NCBI RefSeq assembly: GCF_000143415.4
Contig: NW_003314280.1
Location: forward strand, 653,262 to 717,261
Direction: 5' to 3'
From: Selaginella moellendorffii
Taxonomy: Eukaryota > Streptophyta > Lycopodiopsida > Selaginellales > Selaginellaceae
DNA length: 64,000 nucleotides
Each line of letters begins with the position of its first letter. Position 1 is the first letter of the stretch. This document shows positions 36,617 to 50,681 of this stretch, one piece after another. The notes under the pieces were generated by a model, which was given only the letters and a program-made list of their open reading frames with translations, was not told where the DNA came from and ran no database searches. The position numbers and the translations under genes were made by a program.

Positions 36617-38211
36617 TCTCAGCCCGGAATTCTCACGCGGCCACCTCCCCACGCAAAATCACCATCTATCGCCGCCGGAAGAACCCTAGCAATGCCGCGA
36701 TCGCAAGCGCGCGACGCACATTCCCCGGCAAAGCATCGATCGATCGCCCCGCCGCCCGCAGCTCCTCCCAGCCAAGGCGCCGCGCTAACTCTCGCTTTTA
36801 CCCTAGCCGGAAGGATAGTCGACAGGGAGAGCTTCATAGCATCCGGCCGTACAGGGGCATATTCGCGCCGGACGCGCGGGAATCGAGCATCGGCTTTTGC
36901 GCGGCAGGGAATCGAACCCCGACCGGACAGCGTAATTAGGTGTTCGATTGACGAGCAAACTATAGCCACAAAGGCATTGTGTGACCCACCAGGAGCCACA
37001 CAAGAGAACAAGGAGGTGGCCACTGTGAGTAGAGCACCTCTCCCAGCAGCGGTTACATCAGTGCTGGAGAAAAAGAAAGAAAGAGAAAGGAAGGAAAAAA
37101 AAGAAAGAAAGTGGAGGAGGAAGACAAAGAGGGGGTGTGAGTGATAGCATCTCTGGGGCAAAATTCTCGATGGATCGATCCTTGCCCTAGAGAGAGCTAG
37201 AGGGATGATCAATGGCTTCTCTATGTATGCCCTAAACGTCTACTGTAGCAGAGGGGGTGAGTAAGCAGCAATGGCACAGGAAACCCGGAGAATTGGAGGG
37301 CGAGAGGTTTGTCGCGAGCTTCTTTAGGTAGTGGTTTTTTTTTTGGGGTCTTTTCTTTTTTTTTGCCTTTCTCGTCTGATCCATCCACACACGCACCGCG
37401 GCTGGGTTGCTTTCGTGTCCGAATCACAGCAGTCGGGAATTGAGGAGCAGCCAATTCGAATGTCCTGATTGGGATTCCCGGAAGAAGGAGGAGGGATCGA
37501 TGGTGGATCTGTGCGAGAGGAGGAGGGAAAGAGAGATGGAATAGCGATGAGGCATCCAAAGGAAGAGGACAGGGTAGCCTATGGTAGAGTGGCGCTTCTC
37601 CATCCTCTCCCTCCCTCTCTCTCTCAATCTATTTCTCTCTCTTCTCTCTCAATGCTCGAGGAGCTTCCGGAATGTCAATGCAACTTGCGCTGGATCGGAG
37701 GCAAATGGGGCAACTAGGCAGCGGCAGCGACGAGGAGGGATCTAGCGCGAGCGAATCGAGAGAGCGGGAGTGGTGGGCGAGGGATTCTTCCATTTCCTGG
37801 CGAGGGGTTTTCTTTTAGATCGTCTTGCCCGATCGATCCGGGGCCATTCTGGATCGGGAGCGACGTGGGCGGCGGGGGATTGGAGGGATCCGTGGTGGGT
37901 TCCCGAGGATTCGTGGGAATTCACGAGGTTTGGATTGGCGGGGAGCCGAGGCGCCCGGGTGGCGACAAGGGGACGTAGGAGTCAGGGGGGAACAGGGGCA
38001 GGGCGGGGAAATAGAAGCAAAGGATAAACAACGAGCATAGCTCTATCTTCTCTTTCGCGCGCGAGGCGATCTCTCTCCCTTCGCGACCACGAATCACCTC
38101 CTCCTCGAGAGACGTGTCGGTGGAGCTAGTCAATCCATAGCCATAGCTCCATGATATCACGGCTGAGGTAAGACCTCCGATCCAGCGAGTTTGGCCGAGC
38201 ACCACGCGACG
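36617..38211. other. Shared divergent region of the MAPK and Raf-kinase genes
   Basis: 1.6 kb between two start codons. CT-rich tracts around 37600-37650 and 38040-38110 look like 5' leader of the plus-strand kinase. A tRNA T-arm-like motif (GGTTCGATTCC, minus strand near 36909-36919) has a perfect box B but no fitting acceptor stem, so no tRNA is called. No other gene was seen. Confidence 0.5.
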
Positions 38212-41200
38212 ATGCCAATGCTCGCGCCAGCGATCCGGCGGGGGCTAGCGGTCGTGGGCCTGGGAAGCAAGGATAGCAGCGGCGGTGGCACGGAGTCGCC
38301 AGAGGCGGATTTGACGCCTCCCGGATCGTCGGAGCTCAAGCGCAGCCTCCGCAAGGGGCTGGCGGCCGTGGGGCTCGGCCCCAAGGAGCAGGACACCTCG
38401 CCATCGCCGCCCGTCACCTCCGCGCTGCCGCCGCAAGAGGAGATCCTCAAGCAGCGGATTTGCGAGCTCGAGGAATCGCACGCGCGGCTCACCACCGCCT
38501 TGATCCATGTTATCAACAACGCGCCGGAGCCCGTGCTCGGCACTCTGGAGCCGGTGCTCGAGACGCTCGATCCGTCCATCCTTCCGCCAAAGCAAGCGTC
38601 GGGCTCCGACCAAGGGAGCCGCGAGTCGTCCGTCAAGGACGTGGATTCGCCGGTTCTACTACCGCCGATCGACACCACCTCCGAGGCCAGCCCGGTGACC
38701 GCCCCAGTGGATTTTATCACTGTCGAAGGGAGTGGTGGTGGTGGCGGTGGTGGCGGTGGTGGCGGCGGCGGTGGCAGCGGTGGCAATGAAGGTGGTGCTG
38801 GCGGCGATGGAAGTGATTTTCTATCGGCCTCGAGGAAGATGCTTCCCAAGCACTTTGGCAACGTCTTGCAGTCCATGGGACAGGCCGTGTACATCTTCAC
38901 TCCCTCTGGCGAGGTGACATACTGGTGAGTTCTTCGCAAAGGTTGGATGGATTTTTCGAGAGCTTTTGCCAACTTCGCTTGCTTGCTTCTTCCCAAAGTT
39001 TGGATTTTGCGAGAGCTCTGCCAACTTCTCTTGCAAAGTTTGTATTTTTTTCTAGAGCTTTGGCAACTTTTGTTTCTTGTTCTTTGGCAGGAACCACGCC
39101 GCGGAGCTTCTTTTGGGGTGGAGCGAGGCCGAGGCGGTGGGACGCAAGGTGTCCGAGCTCATTGTGGAGCAGTCGGCTCAGGGGTTCTTGTCGGAGCTGG
39201 TTGCGCGGCTAGGGAATGGCGAGTCGTGGACGGGCCAGTTCCCGCTCAGGAAGAAGAACGGGGAGGTTTTCACCGCCTCGGTCTCGGACAATCCGTTCTA
39301 TGACGACAATGGTGTGCTCATGGGCATCGTCGGCGTGGCCCACGACGTACGTATGCTCCAGGAGCAGCCGAATCCACTGGCGGCTCCTCGAGAGAACTGG
39401 GAAGATCTGGAGAAGCAGCACAAAAAAACTCCGTTTCCGTCATCGGTCTCTCAGTTGGTACGAGTGATGCTTTCCAAGTTGAGATCTTTCTGTTCTTACT
39501 TTCGGTTTCCTTCCTTGCCAGGCTTCTAAAGTTATGTCAAAGTTGCGAGTGAACGACAACAGCGACGATCGAGAAGGTGGCAGCAATGGCAGCCAGAAAT
39601 CCCACGAAGAATCGCCCGGTGACAAGAAAAGGCACGACTTCCAGTCTCCGCCAGGGAGCGGGGCATCGCCAACCAAATACTCCTCGAGACAGCAGCAGCA
39701 GCAGCAGCTCGATTCGGACGGAAGTCCCCACAGCGAAGAGAACCGCTGGAACGGTGCTCGGAGAGCTCTGAGCAACAAGGCCGAGACGTGGATGGCGAAG
39801 AAAGGAATAAGCTGGCCGTGGAACTCTCCTCCGGATTACAGTGACTCGTCGGACTCAAGCGTGAAGAAGAACAACATCATCTGGCGACTCGTGAAAAAGC
39901 CGAGAGATCATGAAAGCGGAGAGAACAGACCGAGGTTCGGGCATAGCCACAGCACCCCACCCAGGCTCTACAACGCCGGCAGCCATGATCCGGAGGAGTT
40001 CGTCGGAAGTGGTGCCAGTGGACAAAGCAGCGAGTCGAGCTTTCAAAGTTTGAACCATTCGGGAGTGGAGGACGCGGAGGAGATTCGCTGGGAGGAGCTC
40101 ACGATCCGCGAGCTGATCGGACAGGGTGAGTGTCAAAGTTTGATCGGTCAAGTCTCTCTTTCTTTGCTTTTTTTCCGCTGAGAGTGTGCTTGGCTTAACA
40201 GGCTCCTGTGGATCCGTGTACCGTGGAATGTGGTGTGGATCTGTAAGTGCGCTTTTGTTTTCTAAAAGTTTGAGCTTTCGTCACTCGTGATTGTCTTTCC
40301 AGGATGTCGCTGTCAAGGTTTTCTCCGAGCGTGGATTTTCTCCAGCTCTTCTGGATGATTTCCGCAAGGAGGTGGCGATCATGAGGAAAGTCCGCCACCC
40401 GAATGTGCTGCTGTTCATGGGAGCCGTGGCGACGCCGGACAATCTCTGCATTGTCACCGAGTTTCTTCCTCGGTGAGATTCGATCTTATCCTTCGTGTTT
40501 CCATTTTTTTCCGTTCTGGATTGTGACCGGAAGCTTGTGGTCGTGGCAGTGGAAGTTTGTTTCGCTTGTTGCATCGGAAAACTCCTGGATTGGATCTGAG
40601 GCGCCGACTGAGAATGGCTTTAGACATTGTAAGTTGATAGATCTTTCTTCTCTCCTTTTCTCTTGAGAGTGACTTGGTAATGACAGGCACGAGGAATGAA
40701 TTATCTTCACCACTGCAAGCCTCCAATCGTTCACCGCGATCTCAAGTCCTCGAACCTCCTCGTGGACAAAGATTGGACCGTCAAGGCGAGATTTTTTTCC
40801 TCCTTTCCCTTTCCCGGGGTCTCATTCCATTGATCTTCCAAAATGTAGGTGGGGGACTTTGGTCTTTCGAGGCTCAAGCATGCAACGCTCTTGACAACAA
40901 AGTCAGGACGCGGGACTGTAAGTTCTTCTCTCTGTTTTCGAGCTTTTCTCTAAAACTTTTCCTCTGGCAGCCACAATGGATGGCGCCGGAAGTGCTGAGA
41001 AACGAGCCTTCTGACGAGAGGTTTGCATCGAATCAAATTCTTTCTCTTGTTCATGGCTGGATCGAGAAATAATCTGCTGGTTGTCGCTGTTTCTAGAGCC
41101 GACGTCTACAGCTTTGGCGTGATTGTATGGGAGCTCGCCACGGAACAAGTTCCCTGGGACGGAATGAATCCCATGCAAGTAAGTTCTTCCAAAACTCTCT

Positions 41201-41510
41201 CAAGAACACGGACTTCTACTCTCCAAAACAGGTTGTGGGAGCTGTGGGATTCATGAACCAACGATTGACAATCCCTCCAAACACAGACCCGGGATTGACT
41301 GCTCTCATGGAACAATGCTGGCAAAGGTAGACCTCCAATTTTTATCTCCCCAATCTCACAGATCTCTCTCGTACTTCCTCCAGCGATCCCAAAGCGCGAC
41401 CCTCTTTCGAGGAGATCATCGCCAAGATCCGCGAATTGCTAGCACAAATAGCGGGATCGGCATCGAAGTCACAGTCGAATGCTAGCGAAGAATCGGCCGC
41501 ACAGAGTTGA
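38212..41510 (+). CDS. PAS-domain Raf-like protein kinase (MAPKKK family)
   Basis: Twelve exons in phase (38212-38924, 39091-39457, 39522-40125, 40202-40242, 40303-40472, 40550-40628, 40687-40785, 40849-40917, 40971-41020, 41097-41178, 41232-41326, 41384-41510) give 831 residues. A disordered N-terminus with two [16 protein letters not shown] repeats and a long Gly run leads to a PAS domain (about 212-340; [34 protein letters not shown]). A Ser-rich linker precedes the kinase (about 565-800), with [32 protein letters not shown] and [11 protein letters not shown]. This is the RAF10/RAF11-like plan. These kinases act in ABA, osmotic and ethylene-type signalling. The intron after VDKDWTVK (40786-40848) begins GCGAGA, a GC-AG intron. 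Confidence 0.93.
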
Positions 41511-41737
41511 GAGAAGAAGCGCTTGTGTATAGCTAAAAGCTGTATATTTGATATGCTTTTTGGTGTCATATTCTTTCGTTAAAACCTCTTAACAACAGGG
41601 AGCTTTAGGGCTCGTCGGTGTAAGCTAGGTCTAGGGTATTCTCCTGTGGCGGAGCGAGCGCGCCATGGCGCCGGGGGAAGGGGGATTGGCGCCACTGCAC
41701 TGAGAGCTGCTGATTCCAGGCAGCATTCCCGGGGGCG

Positions 41738-44607
<2,870 letters not shown>

Positions 44608-44788
44608 CGATGGAGAGCTCGATCGCTCAAGCAAAATTCTTCCACAGTGAAAGGGAGCAAGACGAGGGAAAAGAAATGGCTCTTCATAGGAAGATTTATA
44701 GGCTGTGAGACACACGGTTATAATGAATATACATACGTTTAAAACTCGATTTCTAGGGTTTTGGAAGTTCTAGCCTAGCGAGGAAGAA

Positions 44789-46212
44789 ATGGGGCTCGTG
44801 CTGCGTCTGGCGGTGCCGCATTCCTTCTCCCTCGCGCGCGTCGTGTGTAGCTATGGATTCTACATGATGCAGCCGAACAGATGGCTGCCGGAGAGCGGCG
44901 ATCTGGAGCGGCCGCTGCGGCTCAAGGACGGGCGTGCTGTGGTGACGATTTTGTCGGAGGAAGCGCCCGGGATGCTGGCTGTGAGGGTTTTGGGCGTGGG
45001 GGAGCTCCCGGCGGACGATCGGGAAGAAATTCTGGTGAGTAGGTTCTTAGATTGTGTACGTTGTGTAAGGGAGAATTTCGTTGTGACAGAGCCAAGTGAA
45101 GAGGATGCTGAGGCTTTCGGATGAGGAGGATCTCCTGGTGACTGGCTTCCATGCTCTTCATCCCAAAGCCAAGGAGGAAGGCTTTGGGAGGCTGATACGA
45201 TCGCCGACGCTGTTCGAGGACATGGTGAAGAGCATTCTTCTCTGCAATTGCGGGTAAGTGGATTGGATGACTCTTTCTTTTGTTTCATGCTCTTGTTTCT
45301 TGTAGGTGGGGAAGAACTTTGCAAATGGCCAGGGCCTTGTGCGAGCTCCAGTTTGAGCTCAAGGGAGCTCCAGTTGGATACACCAAGGTGCTTGCGTACG
45401 AAAAGATTGAATTTGCGGTCACCACGGTTTCGTCTTCGTCGAAAAAGAGGAAGAGTGTGGTCGCCAGAAGCACAACCAAATCGAGGGTGAAAAGACTGCA
45501 AAAAGCTTTCAATGAGAGCATGCAAGGCGCTGGGCTTGCTCCATCCGAAATGCTGGAGGCTGAAACTGGGACGCAGGCTTTCGATACACAAGTCGGAGCT
45601 TTTCCAACCCCGGAAGAGCTGAAGGATTTGGAGCCGGACTTCCTCTCCAAGCGATGCGGCCTTGGATACCGAAGCAAAATGCTGGTGAAGCTAGCACAGG
45701 ACGTTGCTTCCGGGGATTTGGAGCTGGGAAAGTTTGAAGGCCCAGACGCACTCCAAGGCGACAGCTTGAGATGCGCCGTTTTGAAGGTCTATGGATTTGG
45801 GCCCTTCTGTTGTGCCAACGTGATGATGCTACTCGGGAACTACAACGTTATTCCGGCCGACTCAGAGACTCTTCGACATCTTAAACAGGTGAGAGTTATC
45901 CTCTGTTTTCGTTCATATCTGCTGCATTTAACAGTTTCATGTTCTTAGTTTCACGGTACGCAAGGTGTTACAAAGCAGAATCTTGCAAAAGTTGTTGCAG
46001 CAGTCTACGAGAAGTACAAACCTTACGAATTTCTGGCCTACTGGTATTTCCTTCTGGTCTTCTCCTTTCGCTCATTCATGTCCTTATTTTCTAGGTGGGA
46101 GATATGGAGATCTTACGAACAGCGTTTTGGAGATTTGACACGAATGGCTGCGTCCGAGTTTCATCAGATCACTGGTGTGAACATGAAGAAGCTCAACGCG
46201 GAAACTTCGTAG
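44789..46212 (+). CDS. HhH-GPD DNA glycosylase-like protein
   Basis: Five exons in phase (44789-45034, 45090-45253, 45306-45888, 45949-46043, 46095-46212) give 401 residues. An N-terminal beta-rich part resembles OGG1/AlkA. Residues 112-125 (SPTLFEDMVKSILL) and CGLGYRSKMLVKLA match the OGG1-type fold. The helix-hairpin-helix reads VYGFGPFCCANVMML, and the GPD Asp is kept in VIPADSETL. The Lys that bifunctional OGG1 uses as nucleophile is replaced by Phe, so it would be at most monofunctional or non-catalytic. It removes damaged bases if active. The substrate is unknown. The gene starts 181 bp after the poly(A) polymerase stop and ends 79 bp before the next ATG. Confidence 0.82.
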
Positions 46213-46291
46213 CCAACAGGCGAGTTTTCTCTATCCATTTTATCGTTACATTTTAGGTTATGCGGGTTTCTTTCTCCAGGGCGGTTTCAGC

Positions 46292-47630
46292 ATGAAAAAG
46301 GTGAGGGAGGGGCTTTACATCGGGTGCCTGGATGATGCGCTCAAGTACCTGTTTGGATCCGAGTCCGGGATCACGCACGTCCTGTCTCTGGCGTCTCTCA
46401 ACTTCCTCACGGATGACAAGTCGCTGAATGCGTTCTCGGCCTTTAGAATGCGGGCGTCTCTGCGCAGCTCCCTCATGGAGTCTGTGAAGAACCCAAATGC
46501 GGATGCTGCGGCCAGTCGTCCCGAGCCAGTCACTGCCGAGCAAGCTGCTGCAAACAGAGCCAAGCTGGTCCGGAAAACTGTTCCTTTGATCGACACAGAG
46601 GCTCAGAACCTGCTCGATTATCTGGAAGAGTGCCTGGAGTTTATTGACAAGGGAAGGAGTGAAGGGTCTGTGCTCGTCCACTGCGTAGCTGGTATTTCCC
46701 GCAGGTAACGTCCTTGTATTCTGATGCTCATCCTTCCTTTTTTTTTTATCACCTCAGTGCTACGGTGATCACTGCCTACCTTATGCGGAGCGAAAGGCTG
46801 ATACTGAAAGGTCCTTTGATTCTCCCGTGTCATCAGAAAAGAACTCACACGAATTATTTAGTTTTAACATTGCAGAGGCGCTCGCTTCTTTAAAAGAATG
46901 TAGCAAAACAGCTTGCCCAAACAAAGGATTCAAGCGTCAGGTAAGAATGTGCTGCTCGCAAGTAGTTTTTTCACCGTCTCTTGTTCCCTTCAGCTGCGGA
47001 TGTTTGAGGAGATGGGCTGTGTCGTGGACAAAAACAACAGTATTTACAAGAAATTTCACCTGGAAAATCTCGGTGAGCTCGTGGTTACTTTTCTCATCGG
47101 ATCCCAGGTTCTAATGCTTGCTAATCAGGAAACATGTATGGGAAAGGCCAAAAGATCGAGCTTTTGCAGTTCGCAGTAGATCCAAGCTCCCACGCAGAAA
47201 ACCAGAATCCATCAGGTGGAAAGTCAGGCACCTTCTTCCGCTGCAAAAAGTGCAGGCGCTTGCTTGCGTTGCAAGGCAATGTTCTCGCTCACGCTCCCGG
47301 CGCTCAGGAGAAACCATACAAGTGGAAGAAAGGCGATGAGGACGAGACTTCAACCTCGCAGGTGCCGGACTCTTGTGCCGCCCTGTTCGTGGAGCCAATG
47401 CAGTGGATGACTACAGGTAAACAGCTCCATTTCATGTTTTTTTCATTGCTAATGCACAGTGATTTCTCCGTGCAGTCCAACAAGGGGAGATGGAAGGGAA
47501 ACTCTCTTGCGCAAATTGCCACAGCAAAGTCGGGAGTTTCAACTGGGTGGGAGTGCAATGCAGCTGCGGTACTTGGATCAACCCGGCATTCCAGTTGCAC
47601 ACAAGCAAGGTTGATGCGTCATGGACATAA
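46292..47630 (+). CDS. YVH1: Dual-specificity phosphatase of the YVH1/DUSP12 type
   Basis: Six exons in phase (46292-46704, 46758-46810, 46876-46940, 46994-47072, 47129-47416, 47476-47630) give 350 residues. The N-terminal phosphatase has VREGLYIGCLDDAL, the general acid region VPLIDTEAQNLLDYL and the active-site loop HCVAGISRSA, with Cys and Arg present. The C-terminal half carries the zinc-binding module specific to YVH1: FRCKKCRRLLA and CAALFVEPMQWM, then LSCANCHSKVGSFNW and CSCGTWINPAFQ. In yeast and animals this protein releases Mrt4 during 60S ribosome assembly through the zinc domain, and a similar role is likely here. It is convergent with the next gene, with 106 bp between stop codons. 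Confidence 0.92.
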
Positions 47631-47736
47631 ATGCTTGAGAAGAGGTAATTCTCTGGTTTTCTATGATGTTCGAGCAAACTCCATTAAATTTCCTCTCAGA
47701 GAAATGCTCTGAACGTGGCAGAGCACAGTGTTTTTC

Positions 47737-48237
47737 TCATCGCATCTCCCTCACCAAGAACACCGAGAAGGTGACAATGACGAAGGAGATGAGGAACGAC
47801 ATGATCATCTCAGTGAGGAGGCTGTCCATGGAGAATCCCAGCAGCGGCGACACCTGCACCCCCGGCGGCGATTTCTTGAGCGCAAACAGGCGGAGGGCGT
47901 TGCATTCGTGGCAGGCGGAATCCATGGCGAGGATGCCGCTGGCGGCGCCGCCCAGCGCGTAGAGGGCGGCGGGCGGCGGCGTCACCTTTGGGAAGCGCAT
48001 GAGCGCCGACGAGTAGGCGAGCGCGGAGGTGGAGGAGATGGTCGCAACCGTGGCGCCCAGGACCAATCCATCGCACAGCCACGGCGTCGCGCGGATGTGC
48101 CTCGCGATTTGCCTCAGCCCGGAGGCCATTCCGGGCGCTCCAAATCCGAGCCCTGCGAGGCTTCCAAGTCCTGGGAGCCAAAATCCTTGATAGCGATGCT
48201 GGAGAGAGCTGCTGCTGCTGCTGCTCGTGCTGGGCAT
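47737..48237 (-). CDS. Predicted three-helix membrane protein, unknown
   Basis: A single exon of 166 residues, not recognised. The start has a Ser run, then a Gly-rich stretch (GLGSLAGLGFGAPG). Hydrophobic segments are at about 56-78 (LVLGATVATISSTSALAYSS), 90-104 (AALYALGGAASGILA) and 143-162 (MIMSFLISFVIVTFSVFLV). The sequence DSACHECNALRLFALKKSPP between the second and third helix looks like a conserved Cys/His motif. The opposite and shifted frames are also partly open because of GC-rich codons, but this frame has the membrane pattern, a clean ATG and an isolated position between two genes. Confidence 0.6.
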   Translation of the reverse strand: MPSTSSSSSSSLQHRYQGFWLPGLGSLAGLGFGAPGMASGLRQIARHIRATPWLCDGLVLGATVATISSTSALAYSSALMRFPKVTPPPAALYALGGAASGILAMDSACHECNALRLFALKKSPPGVQVSPLLGFSMDSLLTEMIMSFLISFVIVTFSVFLVREMR

Positions 48238-48653
48238 CGTTTCGGTCTTAGAAAATTCTCTTGTTGTTGCTCTGCTTGTCGTTCATGGAAGGTGGAGTTT
48301 GCTGAAAACAAAGTAGCAGTTTTGGGCAGTTGACAGGGGCGCGTGTGTTCGGCGGGCACTGTTCCTGTGGCAGTTGACGTGGCGGCCGTTGACAGTTCAG
48401 CAGAAACTATTATAAAAGGCAATAAAAGGATCTATATTAAATGTGTAGAGGCCAAAGATTTTACTAAAAAAGAAAATTGCATGCATATAAAAATACAGAA
48501 TAAAATGAGAGAAAATATATACAATCAAGAATGATTCTCCATTGCTTATTGCTCTCCATTGCTCAAATTTCTAAAGTAGTTTGTAAAGTTTTGATTTACT
48601 TAAATTTATTATTATACATATAAATTTTAAATTTAAATGCAAAATTATTTTCG
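48238..48653. other. Intergenic, turning AT-rich
   Basis: 5' flank of the membrane-protein gene and 3' flank of the hexosaminidase. AT-rich from about 48420. No gene seen. Confidence 0.5.
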
Positions 48654-50479
48654 TCATATGTTAATGTTACACAACCCATGATTTAAGATACACCAGCGTG
48701 GCATCATCGGGTGAGCTGCCACTCCCCGTGACACCATTCTCTCCCGCCACTCCACCAGCCGCTTTCCTGCCTCAGTCGTCCGCTTCTTGGAGCTGGAGTC
48801 TCTATTCCCTGACCACGTCACCTCTGCCAGCGCGGAAGTCCGCGGCCACACCAGCCCATCCAGCACGTTCGCATCGGCCAACTCAGACCACAGGGCGGCC
48901 TCAGCGCCAATCACAAGCGCCGCCTCCTGCCGCGTCAGCCCGTACGCCAAGTCAAAGTCATAGATCCGCTGCCACGTCTTGTACGGCGCGCACCACGACC
49001 CGCCGCTACCACCGTAGTTGAAGGACGCGTCGTCACCGGTGATGCTCAGCGACGGCGGCACCACCGTCCGGTTGGGCTGGTCGAATCGCGAGTCGTTGAG
49101 CAGGAAGTCGCCGCGACCACAGTCGAGGTAGAGGAAGTCGGACGACGACACCACCGCGCGGTACCCCGCCGACGTCACCGCCTTGGTGTTGATGGCCCCG
49201 TTGTTCCACGTCTGTATGACCGTTGACCCCCTGGGGAGGAGGTCAGCAGACACGTTGACCGCGGCGTCGAGCAGAATATCCTCCCAGTACACCACCGTCT
49301 TGTTGCGCGACGCGATCATCGGGTACGTCCTGTTGACGAAGAGCTCCAGGAGGCTGCCCATGGTGGCGTTCCCGGAGGAGACGAGGCGTGAGAGCTCCTC
49401 GCTCGCGTTCCAGCAGCCGGGGGCTATCTCGTCGGCCCCTGCGTGGTAGAAGGAGTCCGGGAAGAGGGCCGTCACCTCCTCGATGATGTGCTTGAGAACC
49501 TGGTAAGTTTTTGGGTGTAGGGGATTGAGCTGCCCGGCACCTGGCTCCGACGCCATGCGTTTGCTCCAGTCTTGAGTGTTGGGATCCCACCACATCTTTC
49601 CCAGGCATGTTAACATCTCTGGGTACGCCGCTCCCCATGATGCTGTGTGTCCTGGACAAAAGCTTTGACTTTAGAAAGAAAAATCTGGAAGTTTTTACCT
49701 GGAGCGTCGATCTCGGGGATAACTCTGACACCGCGAGACCTGGCGAAGGCCACAATGCGCTTCACGTCCTGACGTGAGTACGTAAACTCCGGCCCATACG
49801 AGCCTTTTTTGGACAGCTCCGGCTCCGACTCCAGGAGTAGAGGGAACGAATGCGAGTCCGATATGTGCCAGTGGAAGACGTTGAGCTTGTTGTAACTGAG
49901 AGCCTGGATGGTCCGAAGTATGTCCTTGACCGGAAAGAAGTTCCTGGATGTGTCCAGCAGGAGTCCCCTGTGAGAGTAGAGCGGCCAGTCTGTGATTCGG
50001 ACCCCGTAGCTTATGAAGAGCTTGCGAGCTTGCGAGTCAAACTGCACCAGTTGAGAGAATGTTTCCAGCCCGTGGAGAGCCCCCCACGTTGTGTTCGACA
50101 CAATCGAGGCAGAGTCACCCTCTGAAACCACCAGTGTGTAGGATTCGTCCACACCATTCTGTAAGCCGGCTCGTAAGTCCGACACGGAGATGACGAGCCG
50201 TGAAATAGTTGCTTGTGCGGACTGAGAAGAAATGCGAGCTTGAATGGACACTGCAGACCATTTCTCAGTACAAACTTGACGCTTGTACCTCGATGCAGCA
50301 GCTCGCAACAGCTTTGGAGAACCCGCAGGCACCGAGATCGTGAATGTTGGTGAAATCAAATGGCATGACCTGTCGATGGCCTCAACAATCTGAGGCTGCG
50401 GCCACAGAAACAAATCGGAGCCCCTGCAAACCTGCACGGACCAGAAGATGAGAAAGCCGAACAGTCTTCTCATCTCCAT
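48654..50479 (-). CDS. GH20 beta-N-acetylhexosaminidase, secreted
   Basis: Two exons (50479-49699 and 49651-48654; 47-nt intron) give 592 residues. A signal peptide (FGFLIFWSVQVCRGS) is followed by the GH20 N-terminal domain (LFLWPQPQIVE) and the TIM barrel: GLLLDTSRNFFPV, NVFHWHISDSHSFPL and RVIPEIDAPGH. The catalytic Asp-Glu pair is in YHAGADEIAPGCW. WEDILLD, QTWNN and GAEAALWSE shape the substrate pocket. Several N-glycosylation sites (NRT, NAT, NKT, NVS) fit passage through the ER. It cleaves terminal GlcNAc/GalNAc from N-glycans in the apoplast or vacuole. The upstream ATG at 50515 is in frame, but the signal peptide favours 50479. Confidence 0.94.
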
Positions 50480-50681
50480 TTTGTGATGTGAATCCTCTGA
50501 AGAAAATGTTAGCATATTTATTTAGAAGGAACGCGCGGCATCAACAAATCCCACCTAGAGCTGCCGCCCAAACAGAAGATTTTATGGATTGAAGAAGTGA
50601 ACAGCTCCAATGTTGTTTGTCCACTAGCAACTGTAGTCGGTGGTAAGTACAAGAAACAAAGCTGGCTTCTCACTCGCCTTA

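Noticed and set aside
36900-36975. tRNA-like sequence on the minus strand with a perfect box B (GGTTCGATTCC) upstream of the MAPK gene
   Set aside because: The T-arm folds, but no matching acceptor stem, a poor box A and no valid anticodon arm were found.
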